64,000 nt of DNA from JBOGCH01 sp051656645 (GCA_051656645.1 JBOGCH010000005.1:1-64000), one strand, 5' to 3'; shown: positions 1 to 9,167, counted from the first letter of the stretch. Made by a program: numbers and translations. The notes: generated by a model not told the origin, from the sequence alone.

Positions 1-1921
1 TAACCAACCGCCAATAGTATTTACCTTGTGTTGTGTATTCCTGGCATCGTGCTTGATGGCCAACGGTAAACTCATTTTGTTTTTTACCCTCTGCGGTTTC
101 GATGTAGCATTTATAACCATTGTCTAGCTCTTCTACGGTGGTTATCTTACCTGATGCACCCGATAAGATGAGTTGTCCGCCTTGATGTCGCATCTTTGAG
201 ATAATCCACTCAATGGCCGTAAATGACTTGCGTGCTAAAAAATTATCAGCGTGGATGTCACTTCCGATAGTACCAGCTCCATACCCAAGAGGACCAGGGG
301 AAAAGCCTTTTGTTTCAAAGGATTTAGAAATCACATTGTTGAATTCAACGTCCTTTAGCAGTTGTGCAAATCGAGCATCACTTCGTAGCGCAGAATAAAC
401 ATTGAAATCAGTAGGAGAGGTGTTATCATATTTCGATATGATATAGATGCCGTTACCATTATTGACACCTATTCTTTCAGCGTATTGTGACTGTTTTATA
501 CTGTCTTCAATTTGCGCTAATCGTGAATAGGATGTGTTATCTCCAACTGTATAAACAGTGTCATATTTATCATACAATGAGCGTTCATAACCAATAATAC
601 GTGAGGATCTATTCAAACCCGTACCTTGAAGTAATACTTTTTGTCCCAAATCAAAACACTTATCATTATTCGTACAATAGATGATATTAGAAGGACATTC
701 ATAGACGCTTGTATCTTTTGAGTTTTTCTCAACCCACGATGTGGCAACCTGTAATAACTCTGCCTCTGCTTTGTTAATTCGCTCTTGAGGTAATGATACT
801 CCAGTAAGTATAAACTTGTCGCCAATCCTAGGTTTTATATTGTTATTGGGGATAACAAGTGTTTGATCTCCGGATGTTTCTGTAATAGCTTTGATTTCGA
901 ATTTTTGATTGAATGGTGAGCTTATGATTAGTTCAAACTCCCTACCATATAAATCGCCAGAATCAAACACACATTTCAATGTATTCCCTTCAATGATATC
1001 TTCAGGGCGGAATGGGGTATTTGCTCCAATAATGTAAGCAGTAAACACATCATCGCTATTATCAAAGGTTCGATCAACCTCTTCAACACTGTTGACGATA
1101 TCAATGTTTTTTGGATATACATCTTCAAAAAAGGCTGTTTGATGCACAATCTCATCGCTTGGTAGGTTAGGATATGCATCAATATAATTCTGTCCGTTTG
1201 GCAAGCGTAAACGAATCTCTGAAATATGATTTACAATATTACTTTGTCCGTTATAATTTGAAGTAAGATTACGCGCTGAACCATAACAATAAAAACGAGT
1301 TCCGAAATTTGAAGAATCACCTTCTTTCCTTTTCATATAAGTGATTACTTCTTCATTTCTGAATATTTCTTCTGTACCTAATTCGAGTTTTCCAAAACTT
1401 AAAACATTTCCATTTATCCACCATTCACATTCGAACTCGTCTGCAATCATATTACAGGCATCAAAGAGTTTTTCGCCTTTGAATGAGATTGTTTTTTGTC
1501 CTTCAATAATCTTATTGATACTAATTGTCCAAGAAGTACCAAGTTCGTGATTGATACAATCGGCAACGAGTTGAGCAAATGAAGCTATATCTGTAGTAAG
1601 AGCAAATGCTATTTCTTCAATGTTATTGGACCTAAGAAAGACATTAAAACGTCTTAGATGGCCATCTTGTGCATCGAACTGAAGAGAATAGTCATATCCA
1701 CCTGTTTCCTTATTGTATTCAGGATAAACGTTCGACATAATTTCAAACTTCTCATTATCATAGAGGATATAAGAACCCTTCTTGAACTCGATGTAATCGG
1801 GATAGTTGAAATCCAATATTACATAGTTATCTGCCATGAGAACCCTTTTACGCTTATGGTTATCACTTGTGCCGATATTATGTATTAGCTCGTTTCCTTT
1901 ATATATTGAAATATTATCCAT
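1..1921 (-). CDS. Phage tail-associated (Tal-like) protein, 3' end outside the window
   Basis: Open reading frame of 640 codons on the minus strand that runs off the left window edge without a stop. It starts at ATG 1921-1919 (MDNISIYKGNEL), overlapping the stop of the preceding gene by 8 nt, as is usual inside this late operon. The protein is soluble and rich in Asn, Ile and Phe, with no membrane segment or signal peptide. Its place directly after the tape measure gene and a Dit-like gene is where siphoviruses encode the tail-associated or baseplate hub protein that contacts the host surface. The name rests on position and general character, not on a recognised catalytic motif; a tail fibre domain could lie in the missing C-terminus. 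Confidence 0.7.
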   Translation of the reverse strand, partial: MDNISIYKGNELIHNIGTSDNHKRKRVLMADNYVILDFNYPDYIEFKKGSYILYDNEKFEIMSNVYPEYNKETGGYDYSLQFDAQDGHLRRFNVFLRSNNIEEIAFALTTDIASFAQLVADCINHELGTSWTISINKIIEGQKTISFKGEKLFDACNMIADEFECEWWINGNVLSFGKLELGTEEIFRNEEVITYMKRKEGDSSNFGTRFYCYGSARNLTSNYNGQSNIVNHISEIRLRLPNGQNYIDAYPNLPSDEIVHQTAFFEDVYPKNIDIVNSVEEVDRTFDNSDDVFTAYIIGANTPFRPEDIIEGNTLKCVFDSGDLYGREFELIISSPFNQKFEIKAITETSGDQTLVIPNNNIKPRIGDKFILTGVSLPQERINKAEAELLQVATSWVEKNSKDTSVYECPSNIIYCTNNDKCFDLGQKVLLQGTGLNRSSRIIGYERSLYDKYDTVYTVGDNTSYSRLAQIEDSIKQSQYAERIGVNNGNGIYIISKYDNTSPTDFNVYSALRSDARFAQLLKDVEFNNVISKSFETKGFSPGPLGYGAGTIGSDIHADNFLARKSFTAIEWIISKMRHQGGQLILSGASGKITTVEELDNGYKCYIETAEGKKQNEFTVGHQARCQEYTTQGKYYWRLV

Positions 1922-2345
1922 CTAATCTATCATTAGGATTTGGTTCATTAAATCGCACAGTTAGCTTCCCGAATGTCTTATAGTAACCAAATGCTGTTGC
2001 ATTAACATATACAAGTTTATAGGTGGTGCCTAATATCTTAACTTCGTTGGGGTATATCTTTCCCTGTATTATCTTTCCTGACACGATAAACTCTGTAAAC
2101 AATTTGTATTTAGAAATGAATAACTCCTTCGTAGGTTGTTTGATACCAAATACAAGCGTTACATCACGTTCTTTCTTCTTAATGGATTTAATTAGAATAT
2201 CTGTTCCATGATTGCTTCTGAAATCATTTTTTACATGCTCTTTAGTAGGAGGGGGCAGTAGTAAATTATTATAACTTGTTTCCTCTAGAAACACTCCAAA
2301 TTCTGTGAAGATATCCACTCCATTAATTATACATTGTCCTTTCAT
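1914..2345 (-). CDS. Small tail protein, probably distal-tail (Dit)-like
   Basis: A 143-residue protein between the tape measure gene (4-nt overlap) and the Tal-like gene (8-nt overlap). The N-terminus (MKGQCIINGVDIFTEFGVF) and the following stretch with LLLPPPTKEHVKNDF resemble the start of Dit proteins: a short statement of the gene's frame, a proline-rich turn, then a beta-rich body (about residues 50-140) ending in PNPNDR. Dit forms the ring joining the tail tube to the tip complex. The role is inferred from order (tape measure, Dit, Tal) and weak pattern likeness; no motif is decisive. Confidence 0.6.
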   Translation of the reverse strand: MKGQCIINGVDIFTEFGVFLEETSYNNLLLPPPTKEHVKNDFRSNHGTDILIKSIKKKERDVTLVFGIKQPTKELFISKYKLFTEFIVSGKIIQGKIYPNEVKILGTTYKLVYVNATAFGYYKTFGKLTVRFNEPNPNDRLDG

Positions 2346-5300
2346 AGATTGCTTGTATTATCTTTTATCTTGTTTAAACTTTCTTCGATTTTTACAAGTC
2401 GCTTAGTATTCTCTTTTATATCATATAGATGTTCATTCCTAATGATTGCTAGGTCTGTAAGAGCGACTAAACTTCCAGCGCACGATGTTGCCTCATTCAA
2501 TAGATTTCTTTCGTTATCAAGCATCATCAAGCGTACTTTATTGGCTTCTTCTGTCATCATCTGAATAGCTGTGAATCGTCCGTTTAACTCGGAAGCAGTA
2601 TCTTGGCTTATTGTCTCGAATCCCTTTGACGCGCTTTGTCCTTGAGTGCTTGCATCTGTAATCCCAAGAGCCTTTAAAGCATCGTCATATTGTTGCTGTG
2701 CTTTATTTACATAGTCTTCGTATTTGGATCTCAATTCATTTACTTCATCTGGGGTGAGAGTGCCATCAGAAGAGTATTGAGTAAACAAATCATACCAATC
2801 CTCAAGTTGTTTACTTTGGGCAAGGCCTTTCTTTATTCCTTGTACAACTGATTGTTTCATCATATCCTCAAACGATCCGGATATGTCGCTAAATTCACCC
2901 ATAATGATAGAATCTAATCCGCTCATCATGTTTTCGAATGTATTCCCTGTTACGCTTTCTTGTTCTGCCTTTTTGATGTTTCTAATACCTTCCTCGATAT
3001 CACCGTAAGCATCAGCAATTTTCTTTAGCTCATCATAATTTTCCCACTTATATCCACCGTTATTTAAAAGATCGTTTACATACTGTTGTAATTTGATAGA
3101 GTCAGAATCTGTTCCATAGAATAGCTTCCAAGCATCTTCAGCAGTGTTGATACCCAAATCAGAGAGTGATTTGTTATTATTCTTTCCTTTCTTCTGTAAA
3201 AATGAGGATGAGTTTCTCATTTGGTTATCAAGGGCAATTTTCTGATTAGTCAATAATTGCTCTGTATTGTTCTTTAGAATACTTAATTCAATGCCCTGAA
3301 CGGTCTTTAATAATTCAATCCTTCTTTCTAGTGTAGAGTTGATTAAATCCTGTGTTTGACTAAGGACCTCAGCTCTCCGTTGTGCTTGGGCCTCTTTATC
3401 ATCCTTTTTATTAAATAGTTTAGCGAATGTTGTGATTAATCCAACACCTCCCTGAACAATACTCATAATATCACCACTTGCTATACCTGCAGCTAATTGT
3501 CCGGCACTTTGCAAACCTTCAATAACGGATTTGATATCTTCATTTAGTCCGTTACCTCCGAATGCTTGAGATAATTGATCGCCGGCACTAATAGCCATAT
3601 CTCCGATATCATTCAGGCTTAGTGATATTCCCTTTAAGGATTCAGTCATCGTTTTTGAATCACCTTCTTTAAGAGCCTTCAAGAAGGACTTCGAATCCTT
3701 TGTTAATGTCTGGAATGGGTTGTTGGTCCGAGCTTGATTTTGCAATGAAGTTAGTGCTTGTTGCATGTTTTTAATCGCCGTAGGATCAAACCCCATTGAG
3801 ATAATTTCTTTATCTGATTTGCCCTTGAAAGCATTCAGATAGCGCTCGGTATCTGCAATTAGTTTGTTTATGGTGTTTTGACTATAAGTTGAAATATCGC
3901 CAAATAATTCCAACCATAAGTTTGATGCTTGTAATGTCTGATTATTTAGAGAAGCTAACTCTTTATTTCTTGCTTCTTCTGCAACTCTTACATTATCTTC
4001 TTCGCCGGCTCTTTTGAGTGCTCTTATTTCATTATCGTATTTTGAGATTATAGCGCGTCTCTTTTCTTCGATAGTCGCATATTTCTGAATTACTTCTTCA
4101 ATATACGATTCAGAGAATTCACTTACCGGACCTATAATAGATTTCGTCTCAATTATAGTTGACAACTCTTTAGGTTTACTCTTTCCCCAATTCTTAATAC
4201 GTAGTTCTAATGCGTCTATTTGCTTTTGAATACCTAAAGCATCCGATTCTGTGGATTTGCCAAGTTCTTCCTTGAGGTCTATTAGTTTCAGCTTTAAATC
4301 ATCTAATGTCTCTGGCTTAATAGCTACTCCCATTTCCAATGGCTCATTATCCCAAGATTCGTTAAGCTCTTTCTCCATATTGCGGATAACCTCTTCAATA
4401 TTATTGCTCTCGGCTATCCCAAAATGAATGCGCAATCTATTCTTCTGTCCATCAGTAAGACCTTCAATCTTTTTAATCTCATCGTCAAGATTTTCTGGAG
4501 TAATAAGATTAAGGAACATGGATCGTTGTAGTCGGTCCTTTTCTTTAGAGAGTAATATTTCTTGTTTTGCTTCTATGTCACGGTATTTGTTATCAATATC
4601 AAGAGATGTATTGTTTTTAAGAATCTTACTTACTTCTTTGACGATAAACAAAGCACGTTCCTGTTCATTTGTTATTTTTCTTGATTCTTCGTATACCTGC
4701 GAAAAACCAAACCTTTGATCCCTTAAGGACCATATAGTATTAAGCTTGTCTGATATCTCCAAACCACTACTTTCAATCTCGGCCATCATATCAATTCGTT
4801 GCTGTTTGAAATGATTATTCATTCCTGAACTTAGAATATGGTTCTGTGCTTCTTGAATCTTACTATATGCTTTAGCGCCGAGTTTAGATAAATCATCATA
4901 GGCTTCTTCGATATCTTCTCTAGCTTTAATTACATCATCCAATAATGGTTGCATGGACATCTTCTTTGCAGCGACATCATTAAATTCAATAAGGGCTGAT
5001 GTAAGGGTTTTAATCGATAACCCTTCCTCATTTATCTTTGCCGTAATTGATGGTGCTATCTGTTCCAATTCCTTTAGAATGGACAATCGCTTTTCTTCTT
5101 CGATATTAGCGTCGTATAGCTGAGTTACGAGTTCATTAACCTTCTTCTTACTTTGGATTATCTTTGTTTGCACAGAATCACCAAACATACTATTCAATAG
5201 TTTTGCGCCTTTACCTACAACCTCATTTATAGATGAACCAACAGGTTGGATAAAGGTTTTTATCATATTGTTTTTAAGTAGTATGAGTTGATTCTTTGAA

Positions 5301-6247
5301 TCGTTCATCATTGTTTTATAGGCTCTATCTGTAGCACCTACAGCATCAGTGGTATATGAGGAATAATCCTTCATAACACTTGCAAACTTGTCTCCGGTCA
5401 GTGATAATAACCCTAATCGTGCTTCTGTTTCCTTTATAACCTTAGATAGATCCTTTCCAGAATTGACAGTTTCCATTCTGATATCTTGGAATACCTGAAG
5501 CATACTCTTCCCTTGAAAGATATTCTCCCCGTATTCCTTTGATAAGGCGCTCACAGCACTTCGTAAATAAGTTACAGCTTCATTTGTGGATAAACCTTGT
5601 TTTGTCATGGATGCTAATGCCGAAAACATCTCTTTAGAGTCTATTTCTAGTGCGGACATCATAGGAGCAACGCGACCAACTGCAACTGATAATTCCCCGA
5701 ACGTCGTTTTACCCAATTTAACCGTATTGAACATCTCATCCGCTACTTGCTCAGCCTGATCCGCTGATTTACCAAAAGCGTTTAGAGTCGTAGTAACTCC
5801 ATCGGCTGCTGTTTTTGCATCAGTCAAGCCTCCTACAGCAGCTCGAGAACTAACCTCTAATACTTTCATCCCATCCGCTCCATCATGACCGGCAGAGACA
5901 ATCTGATATAGAGCCTTAGCCGAATCATTGGCCATAACTGGAATGGTTTGTGTCATACCAAGTATTCTATCCGAATAGGCTGTTAGGTTACGAGCAACTT
6001 CTTGAGATATCGTTGATACTTCGAGCATGGAACTTTTATATTCTTGAGAGAACTTAAACGCTTCCTTACTCATCTTAGCTAAGGCTACGCTTACACCAAT
6101 TCCTATTCCTGCTCCAATATCGAGCATTGAAATCTCTTTTGTCATTCCTCGTAGGATACCCATCGCCTCTTGTTTCCCTCTGTGTAATCCGGAATTATCT
6201 ATCCCGGTAGCGAAGTATAGAGCTCCTTCTTTATTTATGATTCCCAT
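2342..6247 (-). CDS. Phage tail tape measure protein
   Basis: At 1301 residues this is the longest phage gene in the window. Residues about 50-260 have the TP901-type tape measure core: an alpha-helical block with VSAGHDGADGMKVLEVSSRA, a Gly/Ala/Thr-rich stretch (AAVGGLTDAKTAADGVTTTL) and FGELSVAVGRVAPMM. The middle (about 350-760) is long, charged and coiled-coil-like; a hydrophobic, glycine-rich patch follows at about 915-950. The protein sets tail length and is thought to be ejected with the DNA; at roughly 1.5 angstrom per residue it suggests a tail near 190 nm, which is a rule-of-thumb inference. ATG 6247 follows a weak version of the late leader (CTATTTTAATACAAAAATG). The chaperone genes that usually sit next to it are separated from it by a foreign gene on the other strand. 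Confidence 0.95.
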   Translation of the reverse strand: MGIINKEGALYFATGIDNSGLHRGKQEAMGILRGMTKEISMLDIGAGIGIGVSVALAKMSKEAFKFSQEYKSSMLEVSTISQEVARNLTAYSDRILGMTQTIPVMANDSAKALYQIVSAGHDGADGMKVLEVSSRAAVGGLTDAKTAADGVTTTLNAFGKSADQAEQVADEMFNTVKLGKTTFGELSVAVGRVAPMMSALEIDSKEMFSALASMTKQGLSTNEAVTYLRSAVSALSKEYGENIFQGKSMLQVFQDIRMETVNSGKDLSKVIKETEARLGLLSLTGDKFASVMKDYSSYTTDAVGATDRAYKTMMNDSKNQLILLKNNMIKTFIQPVGSSINEVVGKGAKLLNSMFGDSVQTKIIQSKKKVNELVTQLYDANIEEEKRLSILKELEQIAPSITAKINEEGLSIKTLTSALIEFNDVAAKKMSMQPLLDDVIKAREDIEEAYDDLSKLGAKAYSKIQEAQNHILSSGMNNHFKQQRIDMMAEIESSGLEISDKLNTIWSLRDQRFGFSQVYEESRKITNEQERALFIVKEVSKILKNNTSLDIDNKYRDIEAKQEILLSKEKDRLQRSMFLNLITPENLDDEIKKIEGLTDGQKNRLRIHFGIAESNNIEEVIRNMEKELNESWDNEPLEMGVAIKPETLDDLKLKLIDLKEELGKSTESDALGIQKQIDALELRIKNWGKSKPKELSTIIETKSIIGPVSEFSESYIEEVIQKYATIEEKRRAIISKYDNEIRALKRAGEEDNVRVAEEARNKELASLNNQTLQASNLWLELFGDISTYSQNTINKLIADTERYLNAFKGKSDKEIISMGFDPTAIKNMQQALTSLQNQARTNNPFQTLTKDSKSFLKALKEGDSKTMTESLKGISLSLNDIGDMAISAGDQLSQAFGGNGLNEDIKSVIEGLQSAGQLAAGIASGDIMSIVQGGVGLITTFAKLFNKKDDKEAQAQRRAEVLSQTQDLINSTLERRIELLKTVQGIELSILKNNTEQLLTNQKIALDNQMRNSSSFLQKKGKNNNKSLSDLGINTAEDAWKLFYGTDSDSIKLQQYVNDLLNNGGYKWENYDELKKIADAYGDIEEGIRNIKKAEQESVTGNTFENMMSGLDSIIMGEFSDISGSFEDMMKQSVVQGIKKGLAQSKQLEDWYDLFTQYSSDGTLTPDEVNELRSKYEDYVNKAQQQYDDALKALGITDASTQGQSASKGFETISQDTASELNGRFTAIQMMTEEANKVRLMMLDNERNLLNEATSCAGSLVALTDLAIIRNEHLYDIKENTKRLVKIEESLNKIKDNTSNL

Positions 6248-6322
6248 TTTTGTATTAAAATAGATGGGAATATATTTTTTGTCGAAATTTTAGTATTTTG
6301 CACGAAAATATTTGTATAAATT

Positions 6323-7456
6323 ATGAATAATACTGATGAACAGAAATTCTTATTCTTTTGTGATGCATTGATTGAGTTGTTTAAAATACTTGATAAGAAA
6401 GACTCCGAGGAGAAGCACAAATTAGCTGCTAATAATTTCTATAATAAAATTAAGGACTTAAAAAACGATTTGGATTGGAGAGTCCCATTTTCAAAAGCTT
6501 ATGCTCTTTTCATCTCTGAAGATTACACCAATCTTGTCCAAGCATTATCCGATATAGATATTGACTGTAGTAAAAAATATTGTGCTATGAGTGATGAAGT
6601 ACAAAGAAAGCTTCTATATATGCCTTTTAAAATAATTGATGTCGATATATATAGGAGACTGAGTGTAATGTATATAGCAATTAATAATAGAGATAAGGCT
6701 GAGGAATATAGTAAAAAGGCTAGTATAGATTTGATTAACTATAATAGCTATAGAACAACAGAAGGAACAATATATTTATATTCTTATAGAAGGGTTACAG
6801 ATTACACATTAAGCGAAATAATTAATAAAAATTTATCTTTAAGTAGTCCTACGCAATTTAATGATCCATTTGACTCTTTTGGATTATTATGGTCAGAGTA
6901 TCAAAGATTACAAAGTGCAAATAGCGAAATAGCAAGGATAGAGCGTGATATGTTTCTGACAAATTTCAATCATGTTAGAATTAGATGTTTTGTTGCTAAC
7001 GATTCTTTAACACAAGATGAAATCTTAGCTAGAAATATTCTTATGTGGTCTCATTATGCAGATGACCACAAAGGCATTTGTATTGAATATAAAGTGGATA
7101 TTCATAAACTAATTGAAAACAACAAATCGATGAGTTTCCAAAAGGTTAGTTATAAATTGGAACAAAATGATTTAACCTCTAAAACGGTGTTGTATAATCA
7201 ATTTTTTACACAAAAAGCACCTGAGTGGGAATACGAATCAGAGTATCGCCTTTTGGATTTTGATATGGACCATGATGGCTGTTTTAAAACAATCTGTTCA
7301 GAAGCGTTTCAAGTTAACAGAATCTTTTTGGGATTAAGATGTAGTGATGATAATGGGACAATAATACAAAAGATATCACCGAATAATGTTAAGTTCTTCA
7401 GAATGAAGAAAAACATTAACGATATATACAACCTTCAAATAGAGCCTATCAATTAG
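6323..7456 (+). CDS. DUF2971-like protein with TPR-like N-terminus, cargo gene in the tail module
   Basis: A 377-residue soluble protein. From about residue 151 it matches the DUF2971 pattern: YLYSYRR, then LSSPTQFNDPFDS, RCFVANDS, MWSHYADDHKGICIEY (about 241) and PEWEYESEYRLLDFD (about 298-312). Biochemical function of DUF2971 is not established; such genes are often seen in accessory and phage-linked DNA. The first 150 residues are helical and look like TPR repeats (for example AINNRDKAEEYSKKASIDL). It is the only plus-strand gene among the late genes, is more AT-rich than they are, and its stop lies inside a hairpin shared with the opposing chaperone gene. This suits a moron: an inserted gene expressed in the lysogen, possibly for defence or superinfection exclusion (inference). 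Confidence 0.75.
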   Translation: MNNTDEQKFLFFCDALIELFKILDKKDSEEKHKLAANNFYNKIKDLKNDLDWRVPFSKAYALFISEDYTNLVQALSDIDIDCSKKYCAMSDEVQRKLLYMPFKIIDVDIYRRLSVMYIAINNRDKAEEYSKKASIDLINYNSYRTTEGTIYLYSYRRVTDYTLSEIINKNLSLSSPTQFNDPFDSFGLLWSEYQRLQSANSEIARIERDMFLTNFNHVRIRCFVANDSLTQDEILARNILMWSHYADDHKGICIEYKVDIHKLIENNKSMSFQKVSYKLEQNDLTSKTVLYNQFFTQKAPEWEYESEYRLLDFDMDHDGCFKTICSEAFQVNRIFLGLRCSDDNGTIIQKISPNNVKFFRMKKNINDIYNLQIEPIN

Positions 7457-7464
7457 ATAGGCTC
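7442..7464. terminator. Bidirectional hairpin holding two opposing stop codons
   Basis: A perfect 9-bp inverted repeat (GAGCCTATC, loop AATTA, GATAGGCTC). The stop of the plus-strand DUF2971-like gene (ends 7456) and that of the minus-strand chaperone extension (ends 7453) overlap in the loop. On the plus strand it is followed by CTTGGTCTTTTTAAT, a fair U tract; on the minus strand the tract is weaker (TATTTGAAGG). It would keep transcripts of the inserted gene from running into the chaperone genes. Confidence 0.6.
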
Positions 7465-7755
7465 CTTGGTCTTTTTAATCCTTTGAATATTTCCGTCAAA
7501 GTCAATATGTTCAAAATACTCATCTTCATCATCCTTTTTATTCCTTGAGATAGCTCTGAAATAACATTCTTGCATCATTGCGATAATTACTGCGTAACTG
7601 CTATTTAAAGTCAACTCATGGGTGTAACCGAGTATCTCATTCACATTAGCTAAGAAGGCGAATGAGCTTCCCATGTTTCTTTGTTTTTCTGAAGGGCTAT
7701 TATCTCCACTTCGCTTATCGGGCTCACTTTCCTCATGAGAGTGATAGATTTGCAA
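7453..7755 (-). CDS. Tail assembly chaperone, -1 frame extension (GT-like)
   Basis: This frame is open from a stop near 7789 down to 7453 and has no ATG start of its own before residue 28; the first possible start is a TTG at 7755. It lies in the -1 frame relative to the upstream chaperone gene (7650-8177) and overlaps it by more than 100 nt. That layout, between major tail protein and tape measure, is the classic G/GT arrangement in which a ribosomal -1 slip makes a longer chaperone that loads onto the tape measure protein. The likely product joins the first gene near its codon 164 to QRNMGSSFAFLANVNEILGY and onward, ending in KKTKEPI. It is probably not made as a separate protein. Confidence 0.7.
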   Translation of the reverse strand: MQIYHSHEESEPDKRSGDNSPSEKQRNMGSSFAFLANVNEILGYTHELTLNSSYAVIIAMMQECYFRAISRNKKDDEDEYFEHIDFDGNIQRIKKTKEPI

Positions 7756-8177
7756 AAAGACGCATTGCCTATTCGGTGAACAATGGCATTAAAAAGAATG
7801 TATATATCATCCCATGTAGTATTATCAGATAGGACCTCACGAAACCATTGAGGAGGATCTGTAGATTTATTGTGAATACCGAGACAGACGATATCAAAAA
7901 GGATTGTACTGTATTTTTCAACGAGTTTTATAACATCTGTATTGAGGGTGTTTTCTTGTTCAATTAGTTTATTAAGATCTTCCGTTTCTATTAAAGCGAG
8001 TAGAGGTTTTAGTTTGAAGTATGTGCGTACCGTCATAGGCCGTATTACGATAGAGTCTCCTATGAGTTTCCCTTTAGGTAATGCTTCGATATGCTCAAAG
8101 ACAAATGGAATCCTTATAGCCTTATCCGTCACACTATCGGCTTCTTGCTTTAGTATATGATGTATATCTTTTATCAT
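7650..8177 (-). CDS. Tail assembly chaperone (G-like)
   Basis: A 175-residue, helical, acidic protein (MIKDIHHILKQEADSVTDKA at the start). It follows the major tail protein gene and precedes the tape measure gene in reading direction, the position of tail assembly chaperones in siphoviruses; a -1 overlapping frame completes the G/GT layout. Its middle (FKLKPLLALIETEDLNKL) is a helix-rich segment like those in Bacteroidales phage chaperones. ATG 8177 sits directly behind the late leader motif and about 16 nt after an intrinsic terminator, so less of this protein than of the tail tube protein should be made. No sequence motif proves the role. Confidence 0.7.
   Translation of the reverse strand: MIKDIHHILKQEADSVTDKAIRIPFVFEHIEALPKGKLIGDSIVIRPMTVRTYFKLKPLLALIETEDLNKLIEQENTLNTDVIKLVEKYSTILFDIVCLGIHNKSTDPPQWFREVLSDNTTWDDIYILFNAIVHRIGNASFCKSITLMRKVSPISEVEIIALQKNKETWEAHSPS
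7683..7689 (-). other. Candidate -1 slippery heptamer GAAAAAC
   Basis: On the minus strand the zero frame reads CAG AAA AAC AAA; a -1 slip on G AAA AAC re-pairs as GAA AAA and continues CAA AGA AAC ATG in the frame of the 7453-7755 extension. The site is 10 codons before the stop of the first chaperone gene. A second, poorer candidate is T TTT TGC near 7754-7760. Neither is a textbook optimum such as AAAAAAG, so the exact site is uncertain. Confidence 0.45.
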
Positions 8178-8192
8178 TTTACTTTAAAATAG
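8178..8192 (-). promoter_or_regulatory. Late leader motif before the tail chaperone
   Basis: Minus-strand CTATTTTAAAGTAAA directly followed by ATG. The same string, with at most one or two changes, precedes the starts at 12505, 15992, 17933 and 18983 at the same spacing. It may be a strong translation start signal (A-rich, AAAG about 6 nt before ATG) or a regulator site on the mRNA. Confidence 0.6.
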
Positions 8193-8224
8193 AAAAGACC
8201 TTTGGTGTTGTCCAAAGGTCTTTT
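8193..8224 (-). terminator. Intrinsic terminator after the major tail protein gene
   Basis: A 13-bp perfect stem (AAAAGACCTTTGG with CCAAAGGTCTTTT, loop of 6) ends 19 nt after the major tail protein stop. In minus-strand reading the stem is followed by a short U-rich run and then at once by the late leader and the next ATG. Partial read-through would set a high ratio of tube protein to downstream products. Confidence 0.8.
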
Positions 8225-8243
8225 AGAATTAAGGGTTTCAATT

Positions 8244-8795
8244 TTAAGATACTGCTACAACTTCTCTTGAGAAATCGGATACAGCATTTCCGGATGCATC
8301 AAAGCATGATTCGCGATATACTCGTACAAGTAATAAATCCGGTTTCTCATCGGTAGGAGCTTGAGAGAAACGCGACATTATTTTACCTCGGTTGAAGGTG
8401 TAAATTACTTGCATACCGTTAACCGGTTTCGTTGTAATCTTGAATGTCTTTACAATCTCTGCAATAGCCGTTGGGGCGTTCCAAATGTCTTTGGGAGCTT
8501 GTTCTGTCCCTTTGGTATGTGTGCCTCCTGAAAGCAGAGTTACTTCCTCATTTGTAGGGGTTGGAATAGCAAACTCGATATAATCATCTTCATCTGCCTT
8601 AACGAATCCTACATATTTGTTCTGTCCTCCTTCAAGGGGGATAGATACCTTTTTAGGATCGTTGAAATTAAATACAATCGTGTCCTTTGAAGGCATTGGG
8701 AGTTTGCTTAATGTAGTTCCGGCAATCCCGTTTGTGCCAGGATCACCCATTTCTAATTTTGAAACTCCAATAGCGATAGGTTGGTTTGTTGCCAT
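8244..8795 (-). CDS. Major tail (tube) protein
   Basis: A 183-residue beta-rich protein (MATNQPIAIGVSKLEMGDPG). The start, naming a conserved GVSKLEMGD segment, and the body with TIVFNFNDPKKVSIPLEGG and DYIEFAIPTPTNEEVTLLSG are like the tail tube proteins of Bacteroidales siphoviruses. Size and order fit: it follows the tail terminator-like gene and precedes the chaperones. It has its own terminator directly downstream, expected for the most abundant tail protein. Hexamer rings of such proteins stack to make the tail tube. No signal peptide or membrane segment. Confidence 0.8.
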   Translation of the reverse strand: MATNQPIAIGVSKLEMGDPGTNGIAGTTLSKLPMPSKDTIVFNFNDPKKVSIPLEGGQNKYVGFVKADEDDYIEFAIPTPTNEEVTLLSGGTHTKGTEQAPKDIWNAPTAIAEIVKTFKITTKPVNGMQVIYTFNRGKIMSRFSQAPTDEKPDLLLVRVYRESCFDASGNAVSDFSREVVAVS

Positions 8796-8798
8796 AAT

Positions 8799-9167
8799 CT
8801 ATAAATTTTCAATTATTACTTTAAGTCTAATATTTAAACAGTCATAGCCATCTTTTACATCGTCCAAGATTTGTGAAAATTCTATTTCAGAAGATACATA
8901 AAGAGTCGATGTCAGATTCTTAAGTTGCTCCTTTAATAAGCGACGATATGTTTTCAATAGCTGTCTCCGTTGCATGCCATTAGTATGATATCTCACGAAT
9001 GTATTCACATTGACATAGGTAGCTCCGGTAAAATCGTTCTCATTAAACTGAAGCGTGTTTATCGTTATATGATCTCCATCTTCACTTTTTGGTGTTCCTT
9101 TATAAACCGGTATATCTACGTTTATATTATCGTACACAATGTCTACTATATCAAACTCATCTGCCAT
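8799..9167 (-). CDS. Tail terminator / tail completion-like protein
   Basis: A 122-residue protein (MADEFDIVDIVYDNINVDIP) with a mixed alpha/beta pattern: an N-terminal strand and helix, ITINTLQFNEND, a helix rich in Arg and Lys (MQRRQLLKTYRRLLKEQL) and a C-terminal strand LNIRLKVIIENL. This size, pattern and location between the HK97 gp10-like gene and the tube gene match tail terminator proteins, which cap the finished tail and join it to the head. It overlaps the upstream gene by 11 nt. The call depends mostly on gene order. Confidence 0.6.
   Translation of the reverse strand: MADEFDIVDIVYDNINVDIPVYKGTPKSEDGDHITINTLQFNENDFTGATYVNVNTFVRYHTNGMQRRQLLKTYRRLLKEQLKNLTSTLYVSSEIEFSQILDDVKDGYDCLNIRLKVIIENL

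Noticed and set aside
6263..6322. Promoter for the DUF2971-like gene
   Set aside because: TTTG and TATTTTG are present but the spacing fits no known layout; not called.
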